A stretch of DNA of 64,000 nt from F0422 sp003992255 (GTDB lineage: Bacteria > Bacillota > Negativicutes > Veillonellales > Veillonellaceae), in NCBI RefSeq assembly GCF_003992255.1, contig NZ_RQVA01000004.1:62001-126000 (forward strand), read 5' to 3'. The position numbers and the translations under genes were made by a program. How positions within the stretch are numbered: position 1 is the stretch's first letter; each line of letters opens with the position of its first letter. The notes beneath the pieces are model-generated. The model ran no database searches. It was not told the origin of the DNA and saw only the letters and a program-made list of their open reading frames with translations. This document shows positions 1-7,488 of the stretch, in pieces.

Positions 1-95
1 TATTGGCATCTATTAACATATTAGGCTTTGTAAGATGCCAGGCCTTAGCTTAGCCTTGTTTTAGATTAATGATTTCTATAAAGGAAAGGTAGTAT

Positions 96-455
96 ATGAA
101 ATTTATTGTATTACAACGTGATGACATTGAAAATTTTATACATGTCGAGCAAGCACAAATTCATGATTTAATAAACGAAGATCATCAGAACGAATTAGCA
201 CACATATTGGACTACACCAATCACATGGAGCAATTACAGTTCATAAAAAAAAGTAGTACACTCCTACCTAAAGGACTACGACTGCTGTATATCCCACCAT
301 TGAAAGAACTTGGTATCACTACAGGTGAAACTTCAGTTACACTTGAGTGGACTGGACTTGAAGAAGATACGTTATACATCATACAAGATGAAGAACCACT
401 TAAACTACGTATTACGAATCCAAAAGCTGGGGTGTTTTATAAAACCCTCGCATAA
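96..455 (+). CDS. hypothetical protein, 119 aa
   Basis: I do not recognise this protein. It is 119 aa, acidic and soluble-looking, with no signal peptide, membrane segment or cysteine cluster. The N-terminal half is rich in Glu, Asp, His and Gln and looks helical. The C-terminal half (from about residue 60) looks like beta-rich sequence. A good ribosome binding site (AAAGGAAAGG) lies a few bases before the ATG, and a strong terminator follows the stop (500-546). It therefore looks like an independent single-gene unit. An ORF in another frame (310-495) is a shadow of it. Confidence 0.7.
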   Translation: MKFIVLQRDDIENFIHVEQAQIHDLINEDHQNELAHILDYTNHMEQLQFIKKSSTLLPKGLRLLYIPPLKELGITTGETSVTLEWTGLEEDTLYIIQDEEPLKLRITNPKAGVFYKTLA

Positions 456-499
456 AATACTTCTTCGTTACTATTCAATGCATCATTCAAAATAAATAC

Positions 500-546
500 A
501 AAAGACCAGTACAAGACATCAAGCATGTAACTTGTACTGGTCTTTT
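500..546 (+). terminator. rho-independent terminator after the 119-aa gene
   Basis: A perfect 16-bp inverted repeat (arms 500-515 and 531-546, loop 15 nt) ends in a T run on the plus strand. The A-rich 5' arm would also give a T run on the other strand, so it could work in both directions. Confidence 0.85.
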
Positions 547-641
547 TATGTATTATGATACTCATAATTTCCTGAGGAACGACATTACGCGTAGCAGATC
601 TTGTGGCTCTCGTTATTACCTAAATCACAGAAACATAAGAA

Positions 642-704
642 AAGCGCGACATGTTCCGGAACAAACCTACCGTAGGATCAGTTTGTGGAGGAATATGTCG
701 CGCT
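642..704 (-). terminator. long hairpin terminator after the siroheme protein gene
   Basis: Arms 642-656 and 690-704 pair over 15 bp with one wobble, and the loop contains a second short stem (GTTTG/CAAAC type). Read on the minus strand, the stem is followed by TTTTC, fitting the end of the leftward gene at 763-1353. A further outer inverted repeat (around 599-608 and 728-738) brackets the hairpin. Confidence 0.7.
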
Positions 705-762
705 CTTCCCTTTGCTTAGTTAACCACTAGCCACAAGATTGCATAGTATCACAAGTGACGTT

Positions 763-1353
763 TTACTGGAATGGATTCCCCAATCGTTGTAATACATGCT
801 CGAACTTCTCTTTTGGCTTCGCATTAGTGCTATACCATTCTAAGAGCTCCGAGATTTTTTGTTCTGCTTCTTCTGGGGATAATCCTTCTAGCAAGGTAAT
901 TGCTTTTCGAGGTAAGGCACCGCTTGTACCACCTGCTACTAAGGTAAAGCCATTTGGTTTTCCCACTAGGCCGATATCTTTAATCATGGATTCAGCACAG
1001 CATCGTGGGCAACCGCTGATGCCGATGCGAATTTTGTTCGGCATATCTTTGCCGTAATGTTTTTGGTCTACCATGGTCGCCATCGGAATGGTTTCTATAA
1101 AGGCATGGCTACATCCATCTGTACCTCGGCATGCCACAATGGAGTTCACCGATTTATGTTGTACTTGCACCACTCCATCTGGTAAGTGCTCCAAGATGGA
1201 TTCTTTTTGTTCTTTTGTAATATCATAAATTTGAATGCCTGTAGGAACGATACGGAACTTTCCATTATGTTCTTTCGCTAGGCTAAAAATTGCCTCCATT
1301 TGTTCGTACGTGAACTCACTAAATAAGGCATGTAAAATAACTGCTGTTTTCAT
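763..1353 (-). CDS. small siroheme/[4Fe-4S] nitrite/sulfite reductase-like protein
   Basis: This is a 196-aa protein with the fold elements of the nitrite/sulfite reductase family in a single compact unit. An N-terminal ferredoxin-like half domain (about residues 1-65) is followed by the coupled siroheme/[4Fe-4S] cysteine motif: CRGTDGC (C-X5-C) and then CPRCC (C-X3-C). Full assimilatory reductases are two to three times longer because the half domain and the cluster domain are duplicated. The length is closer to the low-molecular-weight assimilatory-type sulfite reductases of anaerobes. The substrate cannot be read from sequence. The start has a clear AGGAG site. The gene lies 40 bp downstream of hemW, the last gene of the mnmA-lepA-hemW run. 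A redox or sulfite-handling role is inferred. Confidence 0.85.
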   Translation of the reverse strand: MKTAVILHALFSEFTYEQMEAIFSLAKEHNGKFRIVPTGIQIYDITKEQKESILEHLPDGVVQVQHKSVNSIVACRGTDGCSHAFIETIPMATMVDQKHYGKDMPNKIRIGISGCPRCCAESMIKDIGLVGKPNGFTLVAGGTSGALPRKAITLLEGLSPEEAEQKISELLEWYSTNAKPKEKFEHVLQRLGNPFQ

Positions 1354-1393
1354 AAAACTCTCCTAAATTAACTGTATGGGCGTACATTCCTAC

Positions 1394-2554
1394 TTAGGAC
1401 GTAAGGAACTGACTAAACACATAATTGCCGTGCTTGGCCCCTTCCTTAGTGAGACGATATGCATCATCTTCATAAACAAGCAATTGTTTACGTATTAGAT
1501 CTGTTACAACAGATCCATATATATTGTGAAAGTCTAGATTAAATCGACTTTCAAACAAACTAGGTACCAATCCCCACTTCGTACGCAACGCAAGAAAGCA
1601 AAAATCTTCATAGTCACGAGGGCTGGTGATGATTTCTTCCTCTATGCTAGGACTTTCACCCATTTCAATTTTATGGATGTAAGGCACCACGTAAGGGGTA
1701 TTCTGAAAGCGCCGATTCCCCACGAAGGAATGAGCACCGGCACCAAAGCCGATGTAATCAGCGCCATGCCAATATTTGATATTATGACGACTGAAAGCCC
1801 CATCTTTACCAAAACTAGCAATTTCATATCTATCGAACATCTGTTTTTCTAACCCTTCTACAAGGTAGTCGTACATCTGTTCGCATATATCTTCAGATGG
1901 TAAAGTGACCGAATGGTCCATAACTTGGCGATGCAATAATGTACTAGGTTCCACTTGCAGGCCATAGATAGAGATATGATTTATGGGCAAAGACTGAATG
2001 ACTTCTAGATTATAAGAAACGTCATCCAATGTTTGTTCCGGTAATCCATAAATCTGATCAATACTAATATTGCGGAAGCCTACCTCATGGGCATCTAGAA
2101 CAGCTTGCTGTGCCATCTTTGCCGTATGAGTACGGTGCAATACACGCAAATGGTCATCACGAAATGTTTGCACACCAAAGCTGATGCGGTTAATTCCTAG
2201 TTCATGCAATTGTTTCAGGTATTGTGCATCCACCTCACCTGGATTTGCTTCTATAGTAATTTCTACATCGTTGTCGATGGTGTAATATTTGTACACCGTT
2301 TCTAAAATACGACTTAGTTCCTTGATAGACAACACTGTCGGTGTACCACCACCGAAGTAAATCGTATCGAAGGGCTCTGTCCCCAACAGGGATTGACTAA
2401 ACTCAATTTCTTGGCGTAACGCATAGGCGTACACATCAAAATAGTCTTCTAATCCTTGGTACGATGGGAAATCACAGTAGGTACACTTTTGACGGCAAAA
2501 GGGAATGTGGATATACATTCCCCTATGACCTACTGGAATACGAGTTGTATGCAT
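1394..2554 (-). CDS. hemW: radical SAM heme chaperone HemW
   Basis: This 386-aa protein belongs to the HemN/HemW radical SAM family. The cluster motif CRQKCTYC (Cys20, 24, 27; CX3CX2C) binds the [4Fe-4S] cluster that cleaves S-adenosylmethionine. It is followed by the SAM-binding TIYFGGGTPT segment typical of the family. HemW proteins have the usual three-cysteine motif but lack the extra conserved cysteine of true coproporphyrinogen dehydrogenase HemN, and act in heme delivery. The start ATG overlaps the lepA stop by one base (TAATG), so translation is probably coupled. An internal ATG at codon 13, just after an AGGGGA, is an alternative start. The lepA-hemW order is a common Firmicutes arrangement. 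Confidence 0.92.
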   Translation of the reverse strand: MHTTRIPVGHRGMYIHIPFCRQKCTYCDFPSYQGLEDYFDVYAYALRQEIEFSQSLLGTEPFDTIYFGGGTPTVLSIKELSRILETVYKYYTIDNDVEITIEANPGEVDAQYLKQLHELGINRISFGVQTFRDDHLRVLHRTHTAKMAQQAVLDAHEVGFRNISIDQIYGLPEQTLDDVSYNLEVIQSLPINHISIYGLQVEPSTLLHRQVMDHSVTLPSEDICEQMYDYLVEGLEKQMFDRYEIASFGKDGAFSRHNIKYWHGADYIGFGAGAHSFVGNRRFQNTPYVVPYIHKIEMGESPSIEEEIITSPRDYEDFCFLALRTKWGLVPSLFESRFNLDFHNIYGSVVTDLIRKQLLVYEDDAYRLTKEGAKHGNYVFSQFLTS

Positions 2555-4353
2555 TAGTTTTCTACTTTCAAAATCGCCATGAACGCCTCTTGTGGAATCT
2601 CTACAGACCCTACGGCTTTCATACGTTTTTTACCTTCTTTTTGTTTTTCTAGCAATTTACGTTTACGGGAAATATCGCCACCGTAACATTTTGCCAATAC
2701 GTCTTTTCGCCAGGCTTTTACCGTTTCACGAGCTACAATTTTTGTACCTACTGCCGCTTGGATTGGAATTTCAAAGTTTTGACGAGGAATCAATTCTTTC
2801 AATTTCTCAGCTAGGGCACGGCCACGTAATTGAGCGCGATCTTTGTGAACGATAATACTCAAGGCATCGACAGGATCTCCATTTAATAAGATATCCATTT
2901 TCACCATTGGAGATTGTTGGTAGCCAATCAATTCGTAATCCAAGGATGCGTAGCCTTTCGTAGCAGATTTCAATTTATCGAAATAATCGTAAATGATTTC
3001 CCCTAGTGGCAAATGATACACGATGGATACACGGCTTTCATCAATGTATTCCATGCTGATGTATTCCCCGCGTTTGTCTTGTGAAAGTTCCATAATAGCC
3101 CCTACATAATCCTTAGGGACGATAGTGGTTGCCTTTACGTATGGCTCTTCTACATAATCAATTTCAGTTGGCGGTGGTAATTTAGCAGGGTTGTCCACTT
3201 CGATGACTTCTCCATTTGTTTTGTATACCTTATAGTTTACACTTGGAGCCGTCGTAATCAAGGATAGATTATACTCCCGTTCCAAACGTTCTTGAATGAC
3301 ATCCATGTGTAATAGTCCAAGGAAACCGCAACGGAATCCAAATCCTAGTGCCAAGGATGTTTCTGCTTCGTATTCTAAAGCAGCGTCGTTTAGGTTTAAT
3401 TTTTCTAAGGCATCACGTAAGTTTTCGTAATCTTTGGAATCTGTTGGGTAAAGACCACAATATACCATGGACACAGCTTTACGGTAACCTGGTAATGGTT
3501 CTTCCGCTGGATTATCGGCTTTTGTGATGGTATCCCCTACACGGCAGTCACGAACGTTTTTAATACTTGCTGCTACACAGCCTACAGAGCCACATGGTAA
3601 TTCTTGGACTGGTAATAAATGCGGTGTAAATACGCCTAATTCAGTGACCTCAAAATCCTTAGAACTGTGCATCATACGGATGGTATCTTTTACTTTCAAA
3701 GACCCTTCTTGCACACGCACGTATGCAATGGCACCTTTGTAGGAGTCAAAGCGAGAGTCAAAAATTAAGGCACGTGCTGGTTTATCAGAATGATCTGGTG
3801 GAGCAGGAATTTTTTCTACAATCGCTTCTAAGATATCCTGAATACCAATGCCAGACTTAGCACTGGCCAAAATTGCGTCAGATGCATCTAAGCCGATAAC
3901 GTCTTCGATTTCACGTTTTACACGTTCAGGATCTGCGCTTGGCAAATCAATTTTATTAATGACAGGAATGATTTCCAAATCATGTTCCAATGCTAAATAC
4001 ACATTGGCCAAAGTTTGCGCCTCTACACCTTGTGCAGCATCCACCACCAACAAAGCCCCTTCACAAGCTGCCAAGGAACGGGATACTTCATAACTGAAGT
4101 CCACATGACCCGGTGTGTCGATTAAATTTAATGTGTATTCTTGTCCATCTTTTGCAGTGTGCAATAAACGAACGGATTGGGCTTTAATCGTAATGCCCCG
4201 TTCCCGTTCTAGGTCCATGGAATCTAAGACTTGGGCTTGCATTTCTCGTTTCGTCAAAGATCCAGTTTCTTCGATTAAACGATCCGCTAGCGTGGACTTA
4301 CCATGGTCAATATGAGCAATGATACAAAAATTACGAATATGTGATGTACTCAT
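2554..4353 (-). CDS. lepA: elongation factor 4 (LepA), ribosome back-translocase
   Basis: This is a translational GTPase of 599 aa, the normal family length. The G motifs are visible: AHIDHGKST (P loop), DTPGHVDF (G3) and NKIDLP (G4). They are followed by EF-G-like domains and the LepA-specific C-terminal domain, which ends in a Lys-rich stretch and the PQEAFMAIL segment. LepA acts on stalled or mistranslocated ribosomes and in 30S assembly. I placed the start at the ATG at 4353 because GAAAGGGA sits just upstream. A longer frame beginning with TTG at 4371 has no spacing for a ribosome binding site. The gene lies 11 bp downstream of mnmA and overlaps hemW by one base, so it is probably one transcript. 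Confidence 0.97.
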   Translation of the reverse strand: MSTSHIRNFCIIAHIDHGKSTLADRLIEETGSLTKREMQAQVLDSMDLERERGITIKAQSVRLLHTAKDGQEYTLNLIDTPGHVDFSYEVSRSLAACEGALLVVDAAQGVEAQTLANVYLALEHDLEIIPVINKIDLPSADPERVKREIEDVIGLDASDAILASAKSGIGIQDILEAIVEKIPAPPDHSDKPARALIFDSRFDSYKGAIAYVRVQEGSLKVKDTIRMMHSSKDFEVTELGVFTPHLLPVQELPCGSVGCVAASIKNVRDCRVGDTITKADNPAEEPLPGYRKAVSMVYCGLYPTDSKDYENLRDALEKLNLNDAALEYEAETSLALGFGFRCGFLGLLHMDVIQERLEREYNLSLITTAPSVNYKVYKTNGEVIEVDNPAKLPPPTEIDYVEEPYVKATTIVPKDYVGAIMELSQDKRGEYISMEYIDESRVSIVYHLPLGEIIYDYFDKLKSATKGYASLDYELIGYQQSPMVKMDILLNGDPVDALSIIVHKDRAQLRGRALAEKLKELIPRQNFEIPIQAAVGTKIVARETVKAWRKDVLAKCYGGDISRKRKLLEKQKEGKKRMKAVGSVEIPQEAFMAILKVEN

Positions 4354-4364
4354 GACTTCCCTTT

Positions 4365-5426
4365 CTAACAAACAATATCTATTACACCACCACCAAGAAC
4401 TCGACTACCTTCGTAGAATACGACAGATTGCCCCGGTGTAATGGCGCGTTGTGGTTCCGTAAATTCAACTTTCATAGTACCGTCCTCTGTGAAAGTAACA
4501 GTACATGGTGATGGTTTCGCGGCATATCGAATCTTACCTTCTGCTTGTAATGATGTGGGCACAACTCCGTCTAGGAAGTTATAGTTTTTACACAACATTG
4601 TGCGAGAAAATAAACTTTCATTAGGACCAACGATAACCTCATTCGTTTCGCCATCTAATTTTACAACATAGAGAGGGTATGCATAGGCAATGCCCAAGCC
4701 TTTACGTTGTCCAATTGTATAATTGTATAATCCATTATGCGTACCTAACACCTCACCATTTTCATGGACAATGCGCCCTGATTTAGGTTTCGATTTCGAT
4801 GTTTTTTCGATGAACCCTTGGTAATTGTGATTCGGCAAGAAACAGATATCTAAGCTATCTGGTTTATCCCATACAGGCAATTCTTTTTCATGAGCCATTT
4901 CGCGAGTTTTCGTTTTTGGTTGATTCCCCAAAGGAAAGACTAAATGTTTTAAAATATCTTGGGTTAACGTATACAATACATAACTTTGATCCTTCGTTGG
5001 ATCGTCACCTTTATGTAATTCATACCGCTGTGCTGCTTCATTGTACATAACCTGCGCATAATGACCTGTCACCATGTGTGTAGCCCCTAAGGATAGGGCA
5101 CGTTGTAATAACAAATCGAATTTAATATTGCGATTACAGAACACACATGGGTTCGGAGTACGACCGTTAGAATATTCTGTGATGAAATAATCTACCACAT
5201 TGTCTTTAAAGATGTCTTTCGCATCCACCACATGATGTTCAATACCAAGAAAATCGCACATTTTCTTCGCATCCACCACAGCTTGGGGAATTTCATCTTC
5301 CTCCGTGTCGCTTACCCATAAACGCAAGGTAATACCAAATACCTTATACCCTTGTTCTAATAACATTGAAGCGGTTAAAGAACTATCTACGCCACCGCTC
5401 ATAGCTACTGCATATACTTTGTCCAT
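4365..5426 (-). CDS. mnmA: tRNA-specific 2-thiouridylase MnmA
   Basis: This 353-aa enzyme makes 2-thiouridine at wobble U34 of Lys, Glu and Gln tRNAs, using ATP and a persulfide sulfur. The PP-loop SGGVDSS is at residues 10-16. The two catalytic cysteines match Cys97 (in NPCVFCNRN) and Cys195 (in DICFLP), with an HYAQV segment between them. The C-terminal beta domains are complete. The ATG at 5426 is chosen because TAGGAG lies at the right distance; upstream ATG and TTG codons in frame lack spacing. The sulfur probably comes from a cysteine desulfurase such as SufS or a dedicated enzyme. A good promoter lies upstream (5520-5549), so mnmA heads the mnmA-lepA-hemW unit. Confidence 0.96.
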   Translation of the reverse strand: MDKVYAVAMSGGVDSSLTASMLLEQGYKVFGITLRLWVSDTEEDEIPQAVVDAKKMCDFLGIEHHVVDAKDIFKDNVVDYFITEYSNGRTPNPCVFCNRNIKFDLLLQRALSLGATHMVTGHYAQVMYNEAAQRYELHKGDDPTKDQSYVLYTLTQDILKHLVFPLGNQPKTKTREMAHEKELPVWDKPDSLDICFLPNHNYQGFIEKTSKSKPKSGRIVHENGEVLGTHNGLYNYTIGQRKGLGIAYAYPLYVVKLDGETNEVIVGPNESLFSRTMLCKNYNFLDGVVPTSLQAEGKIRYAAKPSPCTVTFTEDGTMKVEFTEPQRAITPGQSVVFYEGSRVLGGGVIDIVC

Positions 5427-5519
5427 ATTATCTCCTACCATCAAATTGATACATCAAAACAGATTGAAAGTCTGAAGATGTATAATTGAACAAAAAATTA
5501 TACTTATACATATCACTAT

Positions 5520-5549
5520 ATTATACCGTATTTTAAGGAACTATGACAA
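5520..5549 (-). promoter_or_regulatory. sigma-A-type promoter for mnmA-lepA-hemW
   Basis: On the minus strand TTGTCA (5544-5549) and TATAAT (5520-5525) are separated by 18 bp, giving a leader of roughly 85 nt before the mnmA ATG. Confidence 0.7.
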
Positions 5550-5590
5550 TATTATAAACCTATAATTGGCTTAATTATCCGTTTCTCATA

Positions 5591-5712
5591 ATAAAAAACC
5601 ACCTACATAAGTAGGTGGTTTTAATGCTTCTCGGTGGGTGTCGCTTACCCCACATCTCAATCCTATTTCTAGTTGTGTAGAGGCCACAAATTTTCTACCT
5701 CGAGAAGTTCTT
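5591..5712 (-). ncRNA. candidate structured small RNA (about 120 nt)
   Basis: No ORF fits here, yet the minus strand has the layout of a stand-alone small RNA. A promoter-like TTTACC-N17-TAGAAT (5742-5747, 5719-5724) leads into a region closed by a 7-bp stem (5701-5707 with 5627-5633). Inside it are two more possible hairpins: GTGGG/CCCAC at 5634-5638 with 5649-5653, and TTGTG/CACAA at 5673-5677 with 5685-5689. The region ends in a strong terminator (5595-5622). I do not recognise it as 6S, SRP, RNase P, a T-box or a common riboswitch. It could be a trans-acting sRNA or part of the accessory patch. Existence is inferred from structure only. Confidence 0.5.
5595..5622 (-). terminator. rho-independent terminator of the candidate sRNA
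   Basis: Perfect 12-bp stem (5595-5606 and 5611-5622), 4-nt loop, followed by a T6 run on the minus strand. It separates the accessory patch from the mnmA promoter. Confidence 0.85.
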
Positions 5713-5741
5713 GTAGCTATTCTACCAAAATGTTAGTGATT

Positions 5742-5747
5742 GGTAAA
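5742..5747 (-). promoter_or_regulatory. -35 box of the candidate sRNA promoter
   Basis: TTTACC on the minus strand, 17 bp before an extended -10 (TGGTAGAAT, hexamer at 5719-5724). The predicted start is near 5712. Confidence 0.4.
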
Positions 5748-5815
5748 GCTTTTTTAATACACTATACAGAAAATATCGGTACAATTTTTATCAATAAAAC
5801 TCAAAGTTAAATTAA

Positions 5816-6049
5816 TCAATACCATATAATGCTTGCTTCATCCTTGCAATCATTATTTGCAATCATTTCTTTGACTTTTATTAAAGCTTTGAAAAAAAAT
5901 AATTCCGGATAGATTGGATCTAAGCATTCAACCGTAAAGTTGAGAGTTGTTTTATCTACTGAAAATGTCCCATAATCTGTTCCATTATTAGGGTAATAAT
6001 TATATGTTACCATATTCTCTGTTTCATATTGTTTTTGTAGTCTTACCAT
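5816..6049 (-). CDS. hypothetical small protein, 77 aa
   Basis: This is a small soluble protein with no membrane segment. Its middle (YYPNNGTDYGTFSVDK) and its end (IIWY) resemble a loosely known group of about 80-aa proteins found in Firmicutes accessory regions; this is recalled similarity, not a search result. The ribosome binding site is weak (AAAGG about 12 bases before the ATG). The gene is AT-rich like its neighbours and lies 86 bp after the MPRGG protein gene at 6136-6339. No function can be assigned. Confidence 0.5.
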   Translation of the reverse strand: MVRLQKQYETENMVTYNYYPNNGTDYGTFSVDKTTLNFTVECLDPIYPELFFFKALIKVKEMIANNDCKDEASIIWY

Positions 6050-6135
6050 TCTGTATAAACCTTTTTATATTTTAGAGCTTTGTAACTTTTCCAACTCTTA
6101 AACATTCAGTTATTCATTAAAGCAACAATAAATAA

Positions 6136-6339
6136 TTAGACTTTTCCCAGTTCATCTTCTAATTCTTTTAACTTTTCTCTTGCTTTATTAATATCTTGTT
6201 TTACTAAGTTGGCAAACCTTTTAACGATTTCCCATTCATCTTCGTGCAATCGGATTTGATGACCTTGTCTAGCCTCGCTATATCCTTTACGCCACCCAAC
6301 TTTACGGCCTGCACCTTCTCGTGTTCCACCTCTAGGCAT
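6136..6339 (-). CDS. MPRGG-x-REGAGR-type small basic protein, 67 aa (copy B)
   Basis: The protein begins MPRGGTREGAGRK, a Gly/Arg-rich head followed by a helical segment containing DEWEIVKRF and a charged C-terminal helix. Such heads are common in small DNA-associated proteins of phages, plasmids and other mobile DNA; a ribbon-helix-helix or similar DNA-binding role is possible but not shown. It has a strong ribosome binding site (AGGAGATAAGG). A shorter paralogue sits 0.9 kb away at 7242-7412, sharing the head and the EEW/DEW-I-I/V-F core. No terminator was seen directly after it. Confidence 0.7.
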   Translation of the reverse strand: MPRGGTREGAGRKVGWRKGYSEARQGHQIRLHEDEWEIVKRFANLVKQDINKAREKLKELEDELGKV

Positions 6340-6447
6340 CCTTATCTCCTCTCAGCGTTTTAGTTATGTTATTTTTATAATGCTACTTTACCGAAAGAAG
6401 TTCATATAGATAAAAATTATTTTATATCCTCTGCATAATTACCTATT

Positions 6448-6516
6448 TTAACCCTCCTTAATTTTCACTGCTCTTTTCATATATTCACGGGTTAATGTCT
6501 CAATTATAACTATCAT
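6448..6516 (-). pseudogene. gene remnant, 22 codons, similar to the broken gene at 6992-7202
   Basis: This short frame includes LTREYMKRA, close to LTKEYVARS in the frameshifted ORF at 6992-7202. It has no obvious ribosome binding site and stops after 22 codons. I read it as a decayed duplicate fragment, with low certainty. An alternative is chance similarity between two short AT-rich frames. Confidence 0.3.
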
Positions 6517-6534
6517 CTGATGTATCAATTTTTT

Positions 6535-6678
6535 CTAACATAAGATTTTAACATATTCTTGTGGCAATTCATCAATACTAGAATAATAGTGACTTCTAGC
6601 ATCACAGCTTGGTATATAATTATTTTCATACTTTGGATTTAAAATCTTAACTATATGAGCGTCTAATCCTAAGTACAC
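6535..6678 (-). pseudogene. possible C-terminal gene fragment, 47 codons
   Basis: An open frame from a GTG (6678) encodes a protein-like sequence (starts VYLGLDAHIVKILN, ends ELPQEYVKILC). It has no ATG and only a weak AAAG before the GTG, and an in-frame TAA lies just upstream. It looks like the tail of a larger gene that has lost its 5' part. The remaining bases of the 6340-6798 gap hold the 22-codon remnant and otherwise nothing I recognise. Confidence 0.3.
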
Positions 6679-6776
6679 CTTTTCATATATACATTATATC
6701 ATATTAATAAACTAATTTAGAATACATAACCCTTATCTATGCCCCTTATCACCTTACTATATCTTTATATATAAAA

Positions 6777-6800
6777 AACCATCTACCTAGGTAAGTGGTT
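6777..6800 (-). terminator. terminator overlapping the stop of the 66-aa gene
   Basis: A near-perfect palindrome (6777-6788 and 6789-6800, one mismatched position) is followed on the minus strand by TTTTTTAT. It overlaps the stop codon of the 66-aa gene by two bases. Confidence 0.55.
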
Positions 6801-6999
6801 AGTATCCAAACTTTTTAAACATAGCTTCTATTTCAGCTTGATATTTTTCATCCTTTTGTAATCGCTTAAATACATTATCAATTCTTTTTTGACTTTCCCT
6901 ACACTCTTCTTCAGTTAAGAACCGCTCTGGATAATTATTGAAATCATCAAGATAATCATATTTTATGTTATCTTTACTATTTATTGGTTTGTTAAACAT
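6799..6999 (-). CDS. hypothetical protein, 66 aa
   Basis: This is a charged, probably helical small protein (Asp, Glu, Lys and Arg rich) with no cysteine, signal or membrane segment, and I recognise no family. Its ATG overlaps the end of the frameshifted ORF upstream (6992-7202) by eight bases and is preceded by GAGGGTG, which suggests translational coupling in a two-gene unit. The terminator that follows overlaps its stop codon. Confidence 0.55.
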   Translation of the reverse strand: MFNKPINSKDNIKYDYLDDFNNYPERFLTEEECRESQKRIDNVFKRLQKDEKYQAEIEAMFKKFGY

Positions 7000-7202
7000 A
7001 CCGCAACACCCTCTTTGTATTCATTTCTTTTAATACTAAAGCAACAACCTCATGTATTTCTGGTTGTCTGTTATTTATGCTTTTATTATATAAAAAGTCA
7101 AACATTCTGCCAAGATAATCCAGATCACCTTTAAGCCCCCTCTATTATTAAAGGACCGCTTCTTGCTACATACTCTTTTGTCAAATCACTATCATCTTTC
7201 AT
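6992..7202 (-). pseudogene. frameshifted small gene (about 68 codons if repaired)
   Basis: From an ATG at 7202 the frame gives 23 codons ending ...LIIEGA-stop. The adjacent frame then continues with protein-like sequence (GDLDYLGRMFDFLYNK ...) to a TAA at 6992. The break is at a run of five G on the minus strand (C5 at 7136-7140). Removing one base joins the two halves as ...LIIEGLKGDLDY.... It could be a decayed gene, a sequencing error or a slippage-controlled gene. The ATG follows directly after the terminator at 7212-7237 with no clear ribosome binding site, which favours decay. Confidence 0.45.
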
Positions 7203-7211
7203 GCAACACAA

Positions 7212-7237
7212 AAGGACGCCTATTTCTAAGCGTCCTT
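7212..7237 (-). terminator. terminator after the 56-aa MPRGG protein
   Basis: An 8-bp stem, AAGGACGC (7212-7219) with GCGTCCTT (7230-7237), is followed by TTTTG on the minus strand, a few bases after the stop of the 56-aa gene. Confidence 0.65.
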
Positions 7238-7241
7238 ATTC

Positions 7242-7412
7242 CTATTCTGTTTCTAACATCCGTTTCGCTCGTTCTTTGTCTTTCTTCAAGATTTGAGAAA
7301 ACTCTCTAATGATTTGCCATTCTTCTTCTGTAGCCCTTAATTGGCGTTGCTTTCTTAGCTCTCCACCTGTTAATGGTCTACCTGCACCTTCTCGTGCTCC
7401 GCCTCTTGGCAT
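7242..7412 (-). CDS. MPRGG-x-REGAGR-type small basic protein, 56 aa (copy A)
   Basis: This is a short gene read directly from the minus strand: it begins MPRGGAREGAGRP, has ATEEEWQIIREFSQ in the middle and ends RMLETE. It has an excellent ribosome binding site (AGGAGG six bases before the ATG) and its own terminator just after the stop. It is a paralogue of the 67-aa protein at 6136-6339, with the same Gly/Arg head, then an E-E/D-W-x-I-I/V-x-x-F core and a Lys-rich helix. The function is unknown; a DNA-binding accessory role is a guess from the family resemblance. Confidence 0.65.
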   Translation of the reverse strand: MPRGGAREGAGRPLTGGELRKQRQLRATEEEWQIIREFSQILKKDKERAKRMLETE

Positions 7413-7488
7413 AATGCCCTCCTACTGAATATTCCAATGTATATAATAAAATCCTATGCTTACATAGACTTTCATATAAATCAGTTAG

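Noticed and set aside
1..40. 8-bp inverted repeat TGGCATCT/AGATGCCA as a terminator of a gene left of the window
   Set aside because: The loop is long and no T run follows; the upstream gene is not visible.
4354..4371. Extended start of lepA (TTG)
   Set aside because: The ATG at 4353 has a proper ribosome binding site within the supposed extension.
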